Positions 1 to 8,419 of a stretch of 62,553 nucleotides of DNA are shown here, in pieces. How positions within the stretch are numbered: position 1 is the stretch's first letter; each line of letters begins with the position of its first letter. Below the pieces are notes generated by a model that was not told where the DNA came from, made no database searches, and was given only the letters and a program-made list of their open reading frames with translations. The stretch covers positions 1-62,553 of the forward strand of contig JAQWFV010000003.1 of the NCBI GenBank assembly GCA_029238555.1. The letters are read 5' to 3'. This DNA is from Flavobacteriaceae bacterium. Its GTDB lineage: Bacteria > Bacteroidota > Bacteroidia > Flavobacteriales > Flavobacteriaceae. Made by a program: the position numbers and the translations under genes.

Positions 1-129
1 ATGTGTATGATGATGAGAGGGGTACAAAAGCAAAACTCTGTTACAACAACTTCTGGATTTAGAGGGCTTTTCGAAAAAACAGCTACGAGAAACGAATTCA
101 TGAAATTGATTAGCAGTAGTCTGTCTTAA
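1..129 (+). CDS. folE: GTP cyclohydrolase I, C-terminal fragment (partial at window edge)
   Basis: The frame is open from base 1 to a TAA at 127-129 and encodes 42 residues beginning [16 protein letters not shown]. This matches the conserved end of GTP cyclohydrolase I (a C-M-x-M-R-G-V-Q-K stretch, then a G-x-F segment and a short C-terminal helix). The enzyme converts GTP to 7,8-dihydroneopterin triphosphate, the first step of folate/pterin synthesis, in the cytosol. The Cys of the first codons corresponds to a zinc ligand in this family. The 5' part lies outside the window; the ATG at base 1 is an internal Met, not the start. Confidence 0.85.
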   Translation: MCMMMRGVQKQNSVTTTSGFRGLFEKTATRNEFMKLISSSLS

Positions 130-183
130 AAATGACAGGAACATTATTATCAATGATTTTTCAGCGATATTGGTGAAACATTC

Positions 184-212
184 TTTGGCTTTCTTAAAAA
201 TGAATAAGTTTG
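184..212 (+). promoter_or_regulatory. Bacteroidota-type promoter for the fatty-acid hydroxylase
   Basis: TAAGTTTG at 205-212 fits the TAnnTTTG -7 element. A TTTG at 184-187 lies 17 bp upstream and can serve as the -33 element. Only four bases separate the -7 element from the ATG at 217, so the transcript should start at or just before the start codon. Confidence 0.55.
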
Positions 213-216
213 TTAT

Positions 217-1083
217 ATGATTGAGTATGTAGACGTTATTGTAAACACCATAAGCGGTAGTTTTCGTTGGTTTTATAGATCCATCATTTTCGATGTTCCT
301 TGGAATCAAAATTATTTTTGGGGGCTAACATTAATCTCCCTTGTTGTGTGGGGTTTGGAACTACTATTTCCATGGCGTAAAGAGCAGAAGGTTTTTAGGA
401 AAGACTTTTGGCTGGACGCGGTATATATGTATTTTAATTTCTTTGTGTTCTCAAGTGTTATTAGTGGCTTATATGTCATTCTGGGGAATCTTTTTTCTGC
501 CTATGGTATGACCATCCACTCTATGGCCTTAATAGATGTAAATCAATTACCGGCTTGGTTGGGTCTTTTGGTGTTCTTTGTCCTTCTAGATTTTGTTCAA
601 TGGTTCACGCATATTACGCTTCATAAGGTTCCGTTCTTTTGGCAGTTCCATAAAGTGCATCATTCCGTGAAAGAAATGGGTTTTGCAGCTCATTTGAGGT
701 ATCATTGGATGGAGAATATTCTTTACAAACCATTGAAGACCTTGGCCATTATGTTGTTGGGAGGCTTTGAGCCTGAACAAGCCTTTGTTGTTCATTTTAT
801 CTCTATTGCCATTGGTCATTTAAATCATGCGAATTTAGCCCTTGATTGGGGTCCTCTAAAATACTTAATCAATAACCCAGTGATGCACCTTTATCACCAT
901 GCTAAATCACTTCCTAAAGGTCGTTTTGGTGTGAATTTTGGAATCAGTTTAAGCATTTGGGACTATCTATTCAATACGTATTACTTACCCAAAAAAAATC
1001 CCCACCTAACCCTGGGATTTGATGGGGATGAAAATTTCCCAAAAGACTTTATAAGTCAAAACCTAAGCGGTTTTAAAAAGTAG
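217..1083 (+). CDS. Sterol desaturase / fatty acid hydroxylase family membrane protein
   Basis: An integral-membrane di-iron oxygenase of the fatty acid hydroxylase superfamily (288 aa, usual size). The histidine boxes are visible: HITLH (132-136), HKVHH (145-149), H159 and H163, HLNH (201-204) and HLYHH (224-228). Several hydrophobic helices occupy about residues 33-125 and 172-200. The family hydroxylates or desaturates lipid substrates using O2; the substrate here cannot be read from the sequence. It lies downstream of folE, but a promoter at 205-212 suggests separate transcription. It converges on the lipoprotein gene at 1087 with only 3 bp between stops. Confidence 0.85.
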   Translation: MIEYVDVIVNTISGSFRWFYRSIIFDVPWNQNYFWGLTLISLVVWGLELLFPWRKEQKVFRKDFWLDAVYMYFNFFVFSSVISGLYVILGNLFSAYGMTIHSMALIDVNQLPAWLGLLVFFVLLDFVQWFTHITLHKVPFFWQFHKVHHSVKEMGFAAHLRYHWMENILYKPLKTLAIMLLGGFEPEQAFVVHFISIAIGHLNHANLALDWGPLKYLINNPVMHLYHHAKSLPKGRFGVNFGISLSIWDYLFNTYYLPKKNPHLTLGFDGDENFPKDFISQNLSGFKK

Positions 1084-1086
1084 TTT

Positions 1087-1629
1087 TTATTCTACAGAAA
1101 CACTAAAAGTAACTGCTACATCTGTTTCTCCACCAGCATCTAAAATTCCAGTATTTGGTTTTTTAGGTTCATGTCTCAGTGTAAGTCCAAATGATGCATT
1201 TCCAGCGTTTCCTGTCGTTAAAGTGAAAACGAGTCCCAATGGGTTCCCACTTGAATCTGTATCTGAAGTTGCCACTGAACTGATAGGCGAAGTAAATGAG
1301 TAAAATACTTGGTGTTCTTCTGCTTCTTCTGCAACTTCTTCTGTAATATCTTCCACAGGAGATATAGATTCATTTAAAAACTTAACAGCACCAGAATAAG
1401 TGGTGTCAGATTTTAATGAGCCTTGTACCGTTATTACAGGTTCGTTTGGCCCGTCTCCATCTAGATCCACTGAACTTAAAGTAACTGTGTCACTTCCAGC
1501 TTGAAGCGTTACAATTACCGAGGTAATAACTTCTTCCTCTTGGATAAGTTCAGGGCTATCATTGTCACTACAAGATAAAAATGATATCAATAGCGAAAGG
1601 GTTAATAGGGTAGATAAAATCTTTTTCAT
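1087..1629 (-). CDS. Small lipoprotein of the TonB-receptor locus
   Basis: A 180-residue protein with a type II signal peptide (MKKILSTLLTLSLLISFLSC; Cys20 would be lipidated). The rest looks like a beta-rich secreted domain with an acidic stretch (EDITEEVAEEAEEHQ) near residue 95-110, and no catalytic motif. It starts 19 bp downstream of the TonB-dependent receptor on the same strand, so the two are probably co-transcribed. A surface or periplasmic accessory lipoprotein for the receptor is the likely role. I do not recognise a named family. Confidence 0.75.
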   Translation of the reverse strand: MKKILSTLLTLSLLISFLSCSDNDSPELIQEEEVITSVIVTLQAGSDTVTLSSVDLDGDGPNEPVITVQGSLKSDTTYSGAVKFLNESISPVEDITEEVAEEAEEHQVFYSFTSPISSVATSDTDSSGNPLGLVFTLTTGNAGNASFGLTLRHEPKKPNTGILDAGGETDVAVTFSVSVE

Positions 1630-1648
1630 AAGATGTGATGTAGTTTAA

Positions 1649-4030
1649 CTAAAAATTGATTTGAAATTGTAATTGAAAGTTTATGCCCAATTCATTCGAA
1701 AAATATCGAAGTCTATTGAGGTAATTTTGATAATTTAAATTGGTGAGGTTTTCACCGCTAAGTCTTATTTTATATTGGGTGGTACCGCTTTTGGGAAATT
1801 GGTACGCTACTACAGATGAAAGTAAAAAATAGCTGTTAGGGGCTTTATTAATTTCTAGTAGCTGTTCTTTTTGTGTGTACGGATTAAAAATCATGAAATC
1901 TTCAGGCACTTCGTTTTGCCTAAAATTGTATTCCCCAGCGAATTGAACACTAAGTCCCTTGATGTTTTTAAACAAATATTCTAATTCATGTTGGGTGCTC
2001 ACAGGGGGGATGTTTGGAAAAGGGGCATTGTTTTTTAGGTCAATTGCCTTTACTAAAGAAGCTCCATTGGTGAATTTTAGTTCGTTTGAAAAACGCTCCG
2101 TCCATTTAAAGTCTACGCCAGTAAAGTTTGCATTGGTTTGCTGGTATTCCCAAACTGGAAACGCACCCCTTATCGTGAATTCTAGTCCTGAGGGAATAAG
2201 TGCCATAAAATCGTTTATACGATTAAAATAAGGGGCTAATAAAAAAGTTCTCTGATCAGAACGATAGCTGTATTGAATCCCTAATTTATGTGCTTTCTCT
2301 TTCCTCATTCTCAAAGAGCCTAATTCAATTCTAGCTGCAGAATGGTGTAGACCTTCACTAAACAACTCCGCTGGATTAGGCGCTCTTTCTATGTATTGAA
2401 GGTGCGTGCTAAGACGGTGCTTTTCATGGTTAAAGTGAACACTTAGTGCAGCAGATTGGGTGTTGAAATTCAATTTTGCCGCTGTAAGTATTTGGGTGTC
2501 AAAGTCTGCAACAACAAAATCTGAAAAGTCAATATTATAGCCCAAAGACGCCCATCTTGAGGTTTTATAAAATTTATCTGCATTTATTTGTACCCTGTCT
2601 GCTCTTATGCTCCCTTCAATCTCCCATGCAGATGAGAGGGTTTTTAATCCATATAAATAAGCGCCAAAATTTAAGCTGTTGTAATCTGGTATGAGTCTTT
2701 TAACACCAGTTGCAGGGTTAGGAAAATGTATCTGATAGGCTGTTTCTACCCCAAATTCGAGTGCCTTGTCGTAAGAGGTGTCTAATTTAAAATTAGATTG
2801 AACAGCATGGGTTTGTAGTTGCAAATCTGTTCCAGGTAGTTTATTTCTATCGCCAAGCCTGAGGTCGAACTCTTTTCTATTATTCTGCTGAAAATCGTAT
2901 TGAAGGGTCCATTTAGCTAGATTTTCAAAATGATAATAGGCAGAAATTTTGGCCAATATATGAGAAACTTCCTGTCTTGGGTTTTCTATATTATAGGTAA
3001 AATCTCCAATCGGAATAGTGGTGTCTCCATTGATCTGATTGATTAAATCTTGAAGATTACCAATATGAGAGTTTCTAAGGATACCATTATTAGCTTTAAA
3101 ATAAGAGATATATGCATCTATTCCTTTGTGGGCCAAATGCCAACCAAAAGGAATTGAGATACTGGTTTGTTCTAATCCAGTATTTAGTAAGTAACCATCA
3201 GTATTTTGATTATTCCCCGCTTTTTTAAAGCTCGCTTGAATTCCATAAAACAAACCATTTTCAAAATCTCTCTCGAATTTTTGACTACTCAAAATACCCA
3301 AGCCATTGGAATAAGCAGAAAAAATGGCAGTGTGTTTTTGACTGTTTTTAAAAACGGGTTTTCTAGGATCTAGGACAATCACACCACCCACAGCATCTCC
3401 ACCATATTTAAGCGCCTTTGCACCAACGGCAAGTGACACCCCTTCTACACTAGAAGTAGCTATATTTGGTGCGTGTTCTGCGCCCCATTCCATATCCTGC
3501 ATTCTAACCCCTTGGTTATTGGTAAGCACTCTACTCCCGTACATTCCTTGGAGCAATGGTTTAGCAATAGAGTTACCTGTCTTAAGGGTGCTAATGCCTT
3601 GTATTTCAGTCAGTGCCTCAGCAAAACTTTGGCTGATTTTATTTTCGAAAACAGTCGCATCTATAGTTTGTTGTTCCAATAAATTATTAGCTTTCTTAAT
3701 AAGCGCTACCTCATTCAATGCTTCTACATGATGCTCTAGATAGAAGGTCTTGGTAATGTTTTCCGTTAAATTTATAGGAATAAATTGAGTCCCACAGTCA
3801 ATATGAGACACTTCAATTTCATAAAAACCACGGCATAATCCTTGTAAGACAAAGTCTCCATTTTCATTTGAAAACACTTCTTTTTCGAGACCATAAATAG
3901 CTATAATAGCGCCCTTTAGGGGTTTTCCATTGTGCTGGTCAATCACCTTACCTTTAATGACCAAATGGCAGTCTTGTGCATGGGCATAGCCCAATACAAA
4001 TGACATAAATAATAATAAAATATATTTCAT
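1649..4030 (-). CDS. TonB-dependent outer membrane receptor
   Basis: A 793-residue active-transport receptor of the outer membrane. Order of parts: signal peptide (1-18, ending YAHA), carboxypeptidase-regulatory-like beta domain (about 22-100), plug domain (about 120-225, including LKYGGDAVGGVIVLDP, the usual plug end), then a 22-strand-type barrel ending in the aromatic terminal strand LQFQINF. It would move a ligand inward using TonB-ExbBD energy. The flanking genes are a lipoprotein downstream and a Cys/His-containing exported protein upstream. They suggest a metal or metal-complex substrate, but that is inference; no ligand site is readable. Confidence 0.85.
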   Translation of the reverse strand: MKYILLLFMSFVLGYAHAQDCHLVIKGKVIDQHNGKPLKGAIIAIYGLEKEVFSNENGDFVLQGLCRGFYEIEVSHIDCGTQFIPINLTENITKTFYLEHHVEALNEVALIKKANNLLEQQTIDATVFENKISQSFAEALTEIQGISTLKTGNSIAKPLLQGMYGSRVLTNNQGVRMQDMEWGAEHAPNIATSSVEGVSLAVGAKALKYGGDAVGGVIVLDPRKPVFKNSQKHTAIFSAYSNGLGILSSQKFERDFENGLFYGIQASFKKAGNNQNTDGYLLNTGLEQTSISIPFGWHLAHKGIDAYISYFKANNGILRNSHIGNLQDLINQINGDTTIPIGDFTYNIENPRQEVSHILAKISAYYHFENLAKWTLQYDFQQNNRKEFDLRLGDRNKLPGTDLQLQTHAVQSNFKLDTSYDKALEFGVETAYQIHFPNPATGVKRLIPDYNSLNFGAYLYGLKTLSSAWEIEGSIRADRVQINADKFYKTSRWASLGYNIDFSDFVVADFDTQILTAAKLNFNTQSAALSVHFNHEKHRLSTHLQYIERAPNPAELFSEGLHHSAARIELGSLRMRKEKAHKLGIQYSYRSDQRTFLLAPYFNRINDFMALIPSGLEFTIRGAFPVWEYQQTNANFTGVDFKWTERFSNELKFTNGASLVKAIDLKNNAPFPNIPPVSTQHELEYLFKNIKGLSVQFAGEYNFRQNEVPEDFMIFNPYTQKEQLLEINKAPNSYFLLSSVVAYQFPKSGTTQYKIRLSGENLTNLNYQNYLNRLRYFSNELGINFQLQFQINF

Positions 4031-4076
4031 GAATACATATTCAAATTACAACTAGTGCTATTAAGCACTTCAATAT

Positions 4077-4379
4077 CTATGAATTATAGTCAGACGGTGG
4101 GGGTCTGGACCAGATATTGGTGTAAGCTGAATATTTTAAAACTTGCGCTGGTGTTTGCTTGCATTGTTTTGAAGTAACAATAGCAAAATCATTGTTAACA
4201 ATACAATCTATTTCAGCGACTAAAAGTAAAGGAGATTGTAGTTGTTGTATTTTACAGGTCTGACAATGACTTGTTTTATCTGTATGGTTACTATCGTGGG
4301 TATAAGCATGAAGCGTACTGCTTTTTAAGAAAAAAAGTAGCACAAAAAATATCCCATACAATCCACGAGTGGTAAACAT
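4077..4379 (-). CDS. Small exported Cys/His-containing protein, possible metal-related
   Basis: A 100-residue protein with an N-terminal hydrophobic signal or anchor (about residues 8-25) followed by a short polar segment rich in His and Cys: HDSNHTDKTSHCQTC, with a CxxC motif, plus two further cysteines near 59 and 73. It is the first gene of the minus-strand unit leading to the TonB receptor, 46 bp upstream of it. Such a composition suits binding of a transition metal or a disulfide in the periplasm. No family is recognised with certainty. The start fits a -7 element just upstream. Confidence 0.6.
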   Translation of the reverse strand: MFTTRGLYGIFFVLLFFLKSSTLHAYTHDSNHTDKTSHCQTCKIQQLQSPLLLVAEIDCIVNNDFAIVTSKQCKQTPAQVLKYSAYTNIWSRPPPSDYNS

Positions 4380-4384
4380 AGTTT

Positions 4385-4392
4385 CAAATATA
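4385..4392 (-). promoter_or_regulatory. -7 promoter element of the TonB-receptor unit
   Basis: On the minus strand this reads TATATTTG, an exact TAnnTTTG. Five bases separate it from the ATG at 4379, so the transcript would have almost no 5' leader. No clear TTG -33 element is visible. Confidence 0.5.
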
Positions 4393-4435
4393 TGGATTTA
4401 GGGATAGAGATAAATCTTAAAGAATTGTTAAATGT

Positions 4436-4771
4436 CTATTTAAAAAGAAATCCTAAGCCCATTCTCTTGAGCATTTTCTTCTCAAAATTCCAAAAGAACT
4501 TGAACTGACCAAACAACCCACCAATAGCTACAAGCAATACTTGATAGATTGGAAAAATAATTAATATTCTCAAAGTCCAGTAAAAAATTAAGGTGTACCA
4601 GTGGTCTTCAAAAGCACTGCGCTCCAATCCAACAAAATCCAAAACAGGTCTGGCCAGTTTTAGAGCGCTACTTCCAGTAATTGAAAAGACTATAAAAATA
4701 ACAACAAGTGCTCCGTTAGAAGAAACCGACCATTTCTCTTTTAATTTTGAAAAATAAGAAGGCTTATGCAT
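4436..4771 (-). CDS. DUF6787-like membrane protein
   Basis: A 111-residue protein with a basic N-terminus (MHKPSYFSKLKEKW) and two hydrophobic helices (about residues 20-42 and 60-90), ending in a basic amphipathic tail. The ATG at 4771 overlaps the last bases of serA by 8 bp and is preferred to the TTG two codons upstream. It is translationally coupled to serA-serC. I recognise it as a small conserved membrane protein found next to serCA in Bacteroidota, now called DUF6787; the function is unknown. Confidence 0.7.
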   Translation of the reverse strand: MHKPSYFSKLKEKWSVSSNGALVVIFIVFSITGSSALKLARPVLDFVGLERSAFEDHWYTLIFYWTLRILIIFPIYQVLLVAIGGLFGQFKFFWNFEKKMLKRMGLGFLFK

Positions 4772-5717
4772 TGTCAAAAGAAATAATTTGTTTGGCTAAA
4801 GAAAGCCCTATTTTCTCCTGAGCTTCAAGAGTGGCGGCGCCAATATGAGGTGTCAATGATATATTTGGATGCATGAGTATTTTTATTTCAGGATTTGGTT
4901 CAGACTCAAATACGTCTAATCCAGCAAAAGCTAGAGTTCCGTTGTCTAAAAACTCAATAAGAGCTACTTCATCTAGGGCATTTCCCCTCGCTGTATTGAT
5001 TATGCCAACCCCTTTTTTTAATAATCCAAATGCCTTTCTATCTATACAATATTCACTTTGAGAGGGAACGTGTAGGGAGATAAAATCAGATTCTTTTAAG
5101 ACATTTTCTCTGCTGCTTCCTTCTAGTGAAAAGGAAATTTTTTCCCCATTGAAAAACTCTAATTCAATAGAGGCGTTTTTTATTTCAGGATCAAAAAAGA
5201 GTACCTTCATACCCATAGAAAGTCCCATCTTAGCGGTTTCTTGGCCAATATTGCCAAACCCAAAAATACCCAAAGTTTTTCCCTTTAACTCAATACCAGT
5301 AGCATAAGATTTTTTCAGATCTTTAAAATGGGTGTCCCCTTCTAAGGGCATATTTCTGTTGGCATCATAGAGAAATCTTGCACCAGATAACAAATGAGCG
5401 AAGCTTAATTCCGCTACAGCTCTAGCAGAAGCATCTGGGGTGTTTATAACTTTAATTCCTTTAGATAAAGCGTAATCTACAGCAATGTTGTCCATGCCAA
5501 CACCTCCTCTTCCAATGACTTTAATACTTTGACATTGGTCAATGATATCTTCTTTTATCTCGGTTGCAGATCGTACTAAAACTACCTCAATTTGCTGTTC
5601 ATTAATGTAATGGGCTAATTGTGACTGAGATACTGTAGTAGTATCTACTTGGTGTCCAGCTTCTTCTAAGTATTTAATGCCACTTAGATGAATACCATCA
5701 TTCGCTAAAATCTTCAT
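4764..5717 (-). CDS. serA: D-3-phosphoglycerate dehydrogenase (short form)
   Basis: A D-2-hydroxyacid dehydrogenase of 317 residues, without the C-terminal ACT domain of long SerA proteins. It oxidises 3-phosphoglycerate to 3-phosphohydroxypyruvate with NAD+, the first step of serine synthesis. Seen: Rossmann motif GIFGFGNIG (about 149-157), catalytic Arg in NTARG, Glu in ESEP and His in TPHIGAAT. It lies 3 bp downstream of serC, so the first two serine-pathway enzymes are made together. Absence of the ACT domain suggests it lacks direct serine feedback by that route. Assignment within the 2-hydroxyacid dehydrogenases rests largely on serC linkage. Confidence 0.88.
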   Translation of the reverse strand: MKILANDGIHLSGIKYLEEAGHQVDTTTVSQSQLAHYINEQQIEVVLVRSATEIKEDIIDQCQSIKVIGRGGVGMDNIAVDYALSKGIKVINTPDASARAVAELSFAHLLSGARFLYDANRNMPLEGDTHFKDLKKSYATGIELKGKTLGIFGFGNIGQETAKMGLSMGMKVLFFDPEIKNASIELEFFNGEKISFSLEGSSRENVLKESDFISLHVPSQSEYCIDRKAFGLLKKGVGIINTARGNALDEVALIEFLDNGTLAFAGLDVFESEPNPEIKILMHPNISLTPHIGAATLEAQEKIGLSLAKQIISFDNA

Positions 5718-5720
5718 TTT

Positions 5721-6785
5721 TTATGCTTTTCTTTCTAGATCACTCATTATATCTACCAGTACACCCACGCTTTCAAGTGAAAGTGCGTTGTACATAGACG
5801 CTCTATACCCCCCAACGGATCTATGACCGTTTAAACCATTTATCCCTCCAGCAGCGCACATTTCATTGAAGCGTGTCTCTAAGGCAGGGTCAGCTAGGGT
5901 GAATGTCGCATTCATATAAGACCGGTCTTCTTTATTTGCATAAGCTGTAAATAAAGGATTTAGATCTATTTCAGAATAGAGTAATCTGGCTTTTTTTCTA
6001 TTAATTTTTTCAATTGCTGCAATACCTCCTAAGTCTTTGAGCCATGTCATAGTTAACATAGATACATACACAGGAAAAACCGCTGGTGTGTTAAACATAC
6101 TTCCCTTATCTATATGGGTCTGGTAGTTTAACATTTCTGGAATATGTCTAGAAACTTTTCCAAGAATCGATTCTTTAACTACTACAAGAGTGGTACCCGC
6201 AGGGCCCATGTTTTTTTGTGCCCCCGCGTATATTAAGTCAAAGGCAGAGAAATCCATAGTCCTCGAAAAAATATCAGAACTCATATCACAAACCATAGGG
6301 ACGTTCACTTTTGGAAACTGTTGAAATTGTGTCCCGTAGATGGTATTATTAGAGGTGAGGTGTAAATAGTCTACGTCTGCAGGCACTTCAATGTTTTTAG
6401 GAATATACTTGTATCCCTCTGATTTTGAAGACCCTACTTCAATTACTTCACCAAAAACTTTAGCCTCTTTAATGGCTTTGTCACTCCAGGTTCCTGTATT
6501 GATATAGGCGGCTTTTGTTTCTAATAAGTTATAGGCAACCATTAAAAATTCCAAACTAGCGCCACCGTGAAGAAATAGGGCTTTGTATCCCTTGCCTTCC
6601 AAATTTAAAAGTGATAAGGCCAACTCTTGTGCTTGATCCATTACCGCAACAAAATCCTTTGAGCGATGAGAGATCTCTAATAAAGAGAGCCCTGAGTCGT
6701 TAAAATTCACTACTGATTGAGCTGCTTTATCCAAAACTTCTTTTGGGAGTATACAGGGTCCAGCACTAAAATTATGTTTTTTCAT
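5721..6785 (-). CDS. serC: Phosphoserine aminotransferase
   Basis: A PLP enzyme of class V (354 aa, normal size) that transaminates 3-phosphohydroxypyruvate to O-phosphoserine and also serves pyridoxal phosphate synthesis. Seen: the family N-terminus HNFSAGPCILP, the PLP lysine in AGAQKNMGPAG, and the C-terminal NGLNGHRSVGGYRASMYN. It leads the serC-serA-DUF6787 unit. On the minus strand GACCTTTG, one base from TAnnTTTG, lies about 30 bp upstream of the start and may be its promoter. serB is not in the window. Confidence 0.95.
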   Translation of the reverse strand: MKKHNFSAGPCILPKEVLDKAAQSVVNFNDSGLSLLEISHRSKDFVAVMDQAQELALSLLNLEGKGYKALFLHGGASLEFLMVAYNLLETKAAYINTGTWSDKAIKEAKVFGEVIEVGSSKSEGYKYIPKNIEVPADVDYLHLTSNNTIYGTQFQQFPKVNVPMVCDMSSDIFSRTMDFSAFDLIYAGAQKNMGPAGTTLVVVKESILGKVSRHIPEMLNYQTHIDKGSMFNTPAVFPVYVSMLTMTWLKDLGGIAAIEKINRKKARLLYSEIDLNPLFTAYANKEDRSYMNATFTLADPALETRFNEMCAAGGINGLNGHRSVGGYRASMYNALSLESVGVLVDIMSDLERKA

Positions 6786-6860
6786 GAAAGTTTCTTTAGT
6801 AGAAATTCAGCGTACAAAGGTCTTATAATTAATCTAAAAAGTAAGTGCTTTAAGAGAATT

Positions 6861-7907
6861 TTATAAGGATAAAATAAAATCCATTGTGTCTACTCCATCT
6901 GCGTAATCCGTCAGGCTTGGTTTTTGGGTTTCTCCAAAACCAATACTGTTCAAAAATCCAGAGGGCCCTACAATACATTGAAGTAAATCAGCTTTTGCTT
7001 TCAGCTCTTTTTCCAATGTTTCTAAAGTCTGGTAGTATTCAAAATGAAGTGATCCTATAGGTGAGGTGAGGCCGCTGTCTTCTTTGATAATTAAAAAACC
7101 ATTGTCTAGTATTTTAAATAAACTCATGAGATACACCGCCTTGTTATAATCGTAATTATTGCTGTATTTTTCATATTCAATAAGGTCCCTATATCCATAA
7201 AGTGCTTTGAATAGTAAGTCAAAATCATATCCTTCAGGCACATATATCTTAGAGACAGACCTACAACCTAGACCAAAATACCTAAAGACGTCTTCTCCAA
7301 GTTTTTCAAGTATTTCAGGACTTTCTTTTCCAGTAATTACAGCAACGGAATTTCTGTTTTTTCTTATAATATTAGGTTTGTGTCCAAAATAATGCTCAAA
7401 ATATCTGGCGGTATTGTCACTACCTGTAGCAATTAAAGCGTCATATGGCGCATTTATTTTCTCCAATACTTTTACATGATCTGGGTCTTCTTGGGTGTGC
7501 GCTTGCAAGAAGTTTAAAATCCAAGGAAGTAATACTTGATCGTTTGAGGCTAATTTTATTAAGATCTTGGCATCGGCCAGGTAGGCCGTTAAAAAGTCAT
7601 GAAAACCCACCAAAGGAATATTCCCAGCCATGATTAAAAGCACAATGGGTTGTTTTTTGGGAGTGGGGTAGGAAGCCACCCATTTTTCAAGCTTTTCAGT
7701 AGTCAATTCTTTGGCCCACTGTGCGGTGGCATACCAAATATTTTCCTCCGTGAACCAACCATTTTTATGACCCGCAAGAGTAATGAGTTTTTCCCAATCT
7801 TCTAGGTGAGGGATATTGCGCTTATTTTCCTCTTTAGCCTGTACCATAGCTTGGAGTGTTTTTCCAAAAGCAACAACAGCATTAAATCTATTTTGATATG
7901 TGGGCAT
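6861..7907 (-). CDS. LuxC-family acyl-CoA reductase
   Basis: A 348-residue member of the LuxC acyl-CoA reductase family, related to aldehyde dehydrogenases. Seen: nucleotide-binding region PIVLLIMAGNIPLVGFHD (about 89-106), an ATGSDNTARYFEHYF segment, and the probable nucleophile Cys in FGLGCRSVSK. The family reduces fatty acyl groups to aldehydes with NADPH. There are no luciferase or luxDE genes nearby, so a role in light emission is not indicated; lipid or wax metabolism is possible. It is divergent from a ferredoxin gene with which it shares a symmetric promoter region. Confidence 0.85.
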   Translation of the reverse strand: MPTYQNRFNAVVAFGKTLQAMVQAKEENKRNIPHLEDWEKLITLAGHKNGWFTEENIWYATAQWAKELTTEKLEKWVASYPTPKKQPIVLLIMAGNIPLVGFHDFLTAYLADAKILIKLASNDQVLLPWILNFLQAHTQEDPDHVKVLEKINAPYDALIATGSDNTARYFEHYFGHKPNIIRKNRNSVAVITGKESPEILEKLGEDVFRYFGLGCRSVSKIYVPEGYDFDLLFKALYGYRDLIEYEKYSNNYDYNKAVYLMSLFKILDNGFLIIKEDSGLTSPIGSLHFEYYQTLETLEKELKAKADLLQCIVGPSGFLNSIGFGETQKPSLTDYADGVDTMDFILSL

Positions 7908-7935
7908 AATATTTGTTTGAGCGGTTTTTAGGTTT

Positions 7936-7953
7936 TACCTTTGTGCAAAAGTA
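7936..7953. promoter_or_regulatory. Symmetric divergent promoter pair, luxC-type gene / ferredoxin
   Basis: TACCTTTG (plus strand, 7936-7943) and TACTTTTG (minus strand, 7946-7953) are two -7 elements facing each other across 2 bp, giving the near-palindrome TACCTTTGTGCAAAAGTA. The plus element has TTTG -33 candidates at 7912-7915 and 7916-7919 (20 or 16 bp away). Predicted starts are near 7949 rightward and 7940 leftward, each inside the other promoter, so occupancy should be mutually exclusive. Confidence 0.6.
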
Positions 7954-7976
7954 ATCAATACACCCGATTAACTTAA

Positions 7977-8336
<360 letters not shown>

Positions 8337-8389
8337 GACATCTGTATTTTACTTCCCTTTTTTTATAGGCTTTTTTAAAAGCTTAATCT

Positions 8390-8397
8390 TATATTTG
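8390..8397 (+). promoter_or_regulatory. -7 promoter element of ychF
   Basis: TATATTTG is an exact TAnnTTTG, 22 bp before the ATG at 8420, in the 83-bp gap after the ferredoxin gene. No good -33 TTG at standard spacing is visible. Confidence 0.5.
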
Positions 8398-8419
8398 CCA
8401 CCAATTTAAACCCAAGCAT

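Noticed and set aside
6861..7907. LuxC-type gene as evidence of bioluminescence
   Set aside because: No luxA, luxB, luxD or luxE homologue is present in the window. The family is widespread in non-luminous Bacteroidota.
8366..8384. Hairpin GCTTTTTTAAAAGC before ychF
   Set aside because: A short AT-rich palindrome with a two-base loop and no T-run; likely chance.
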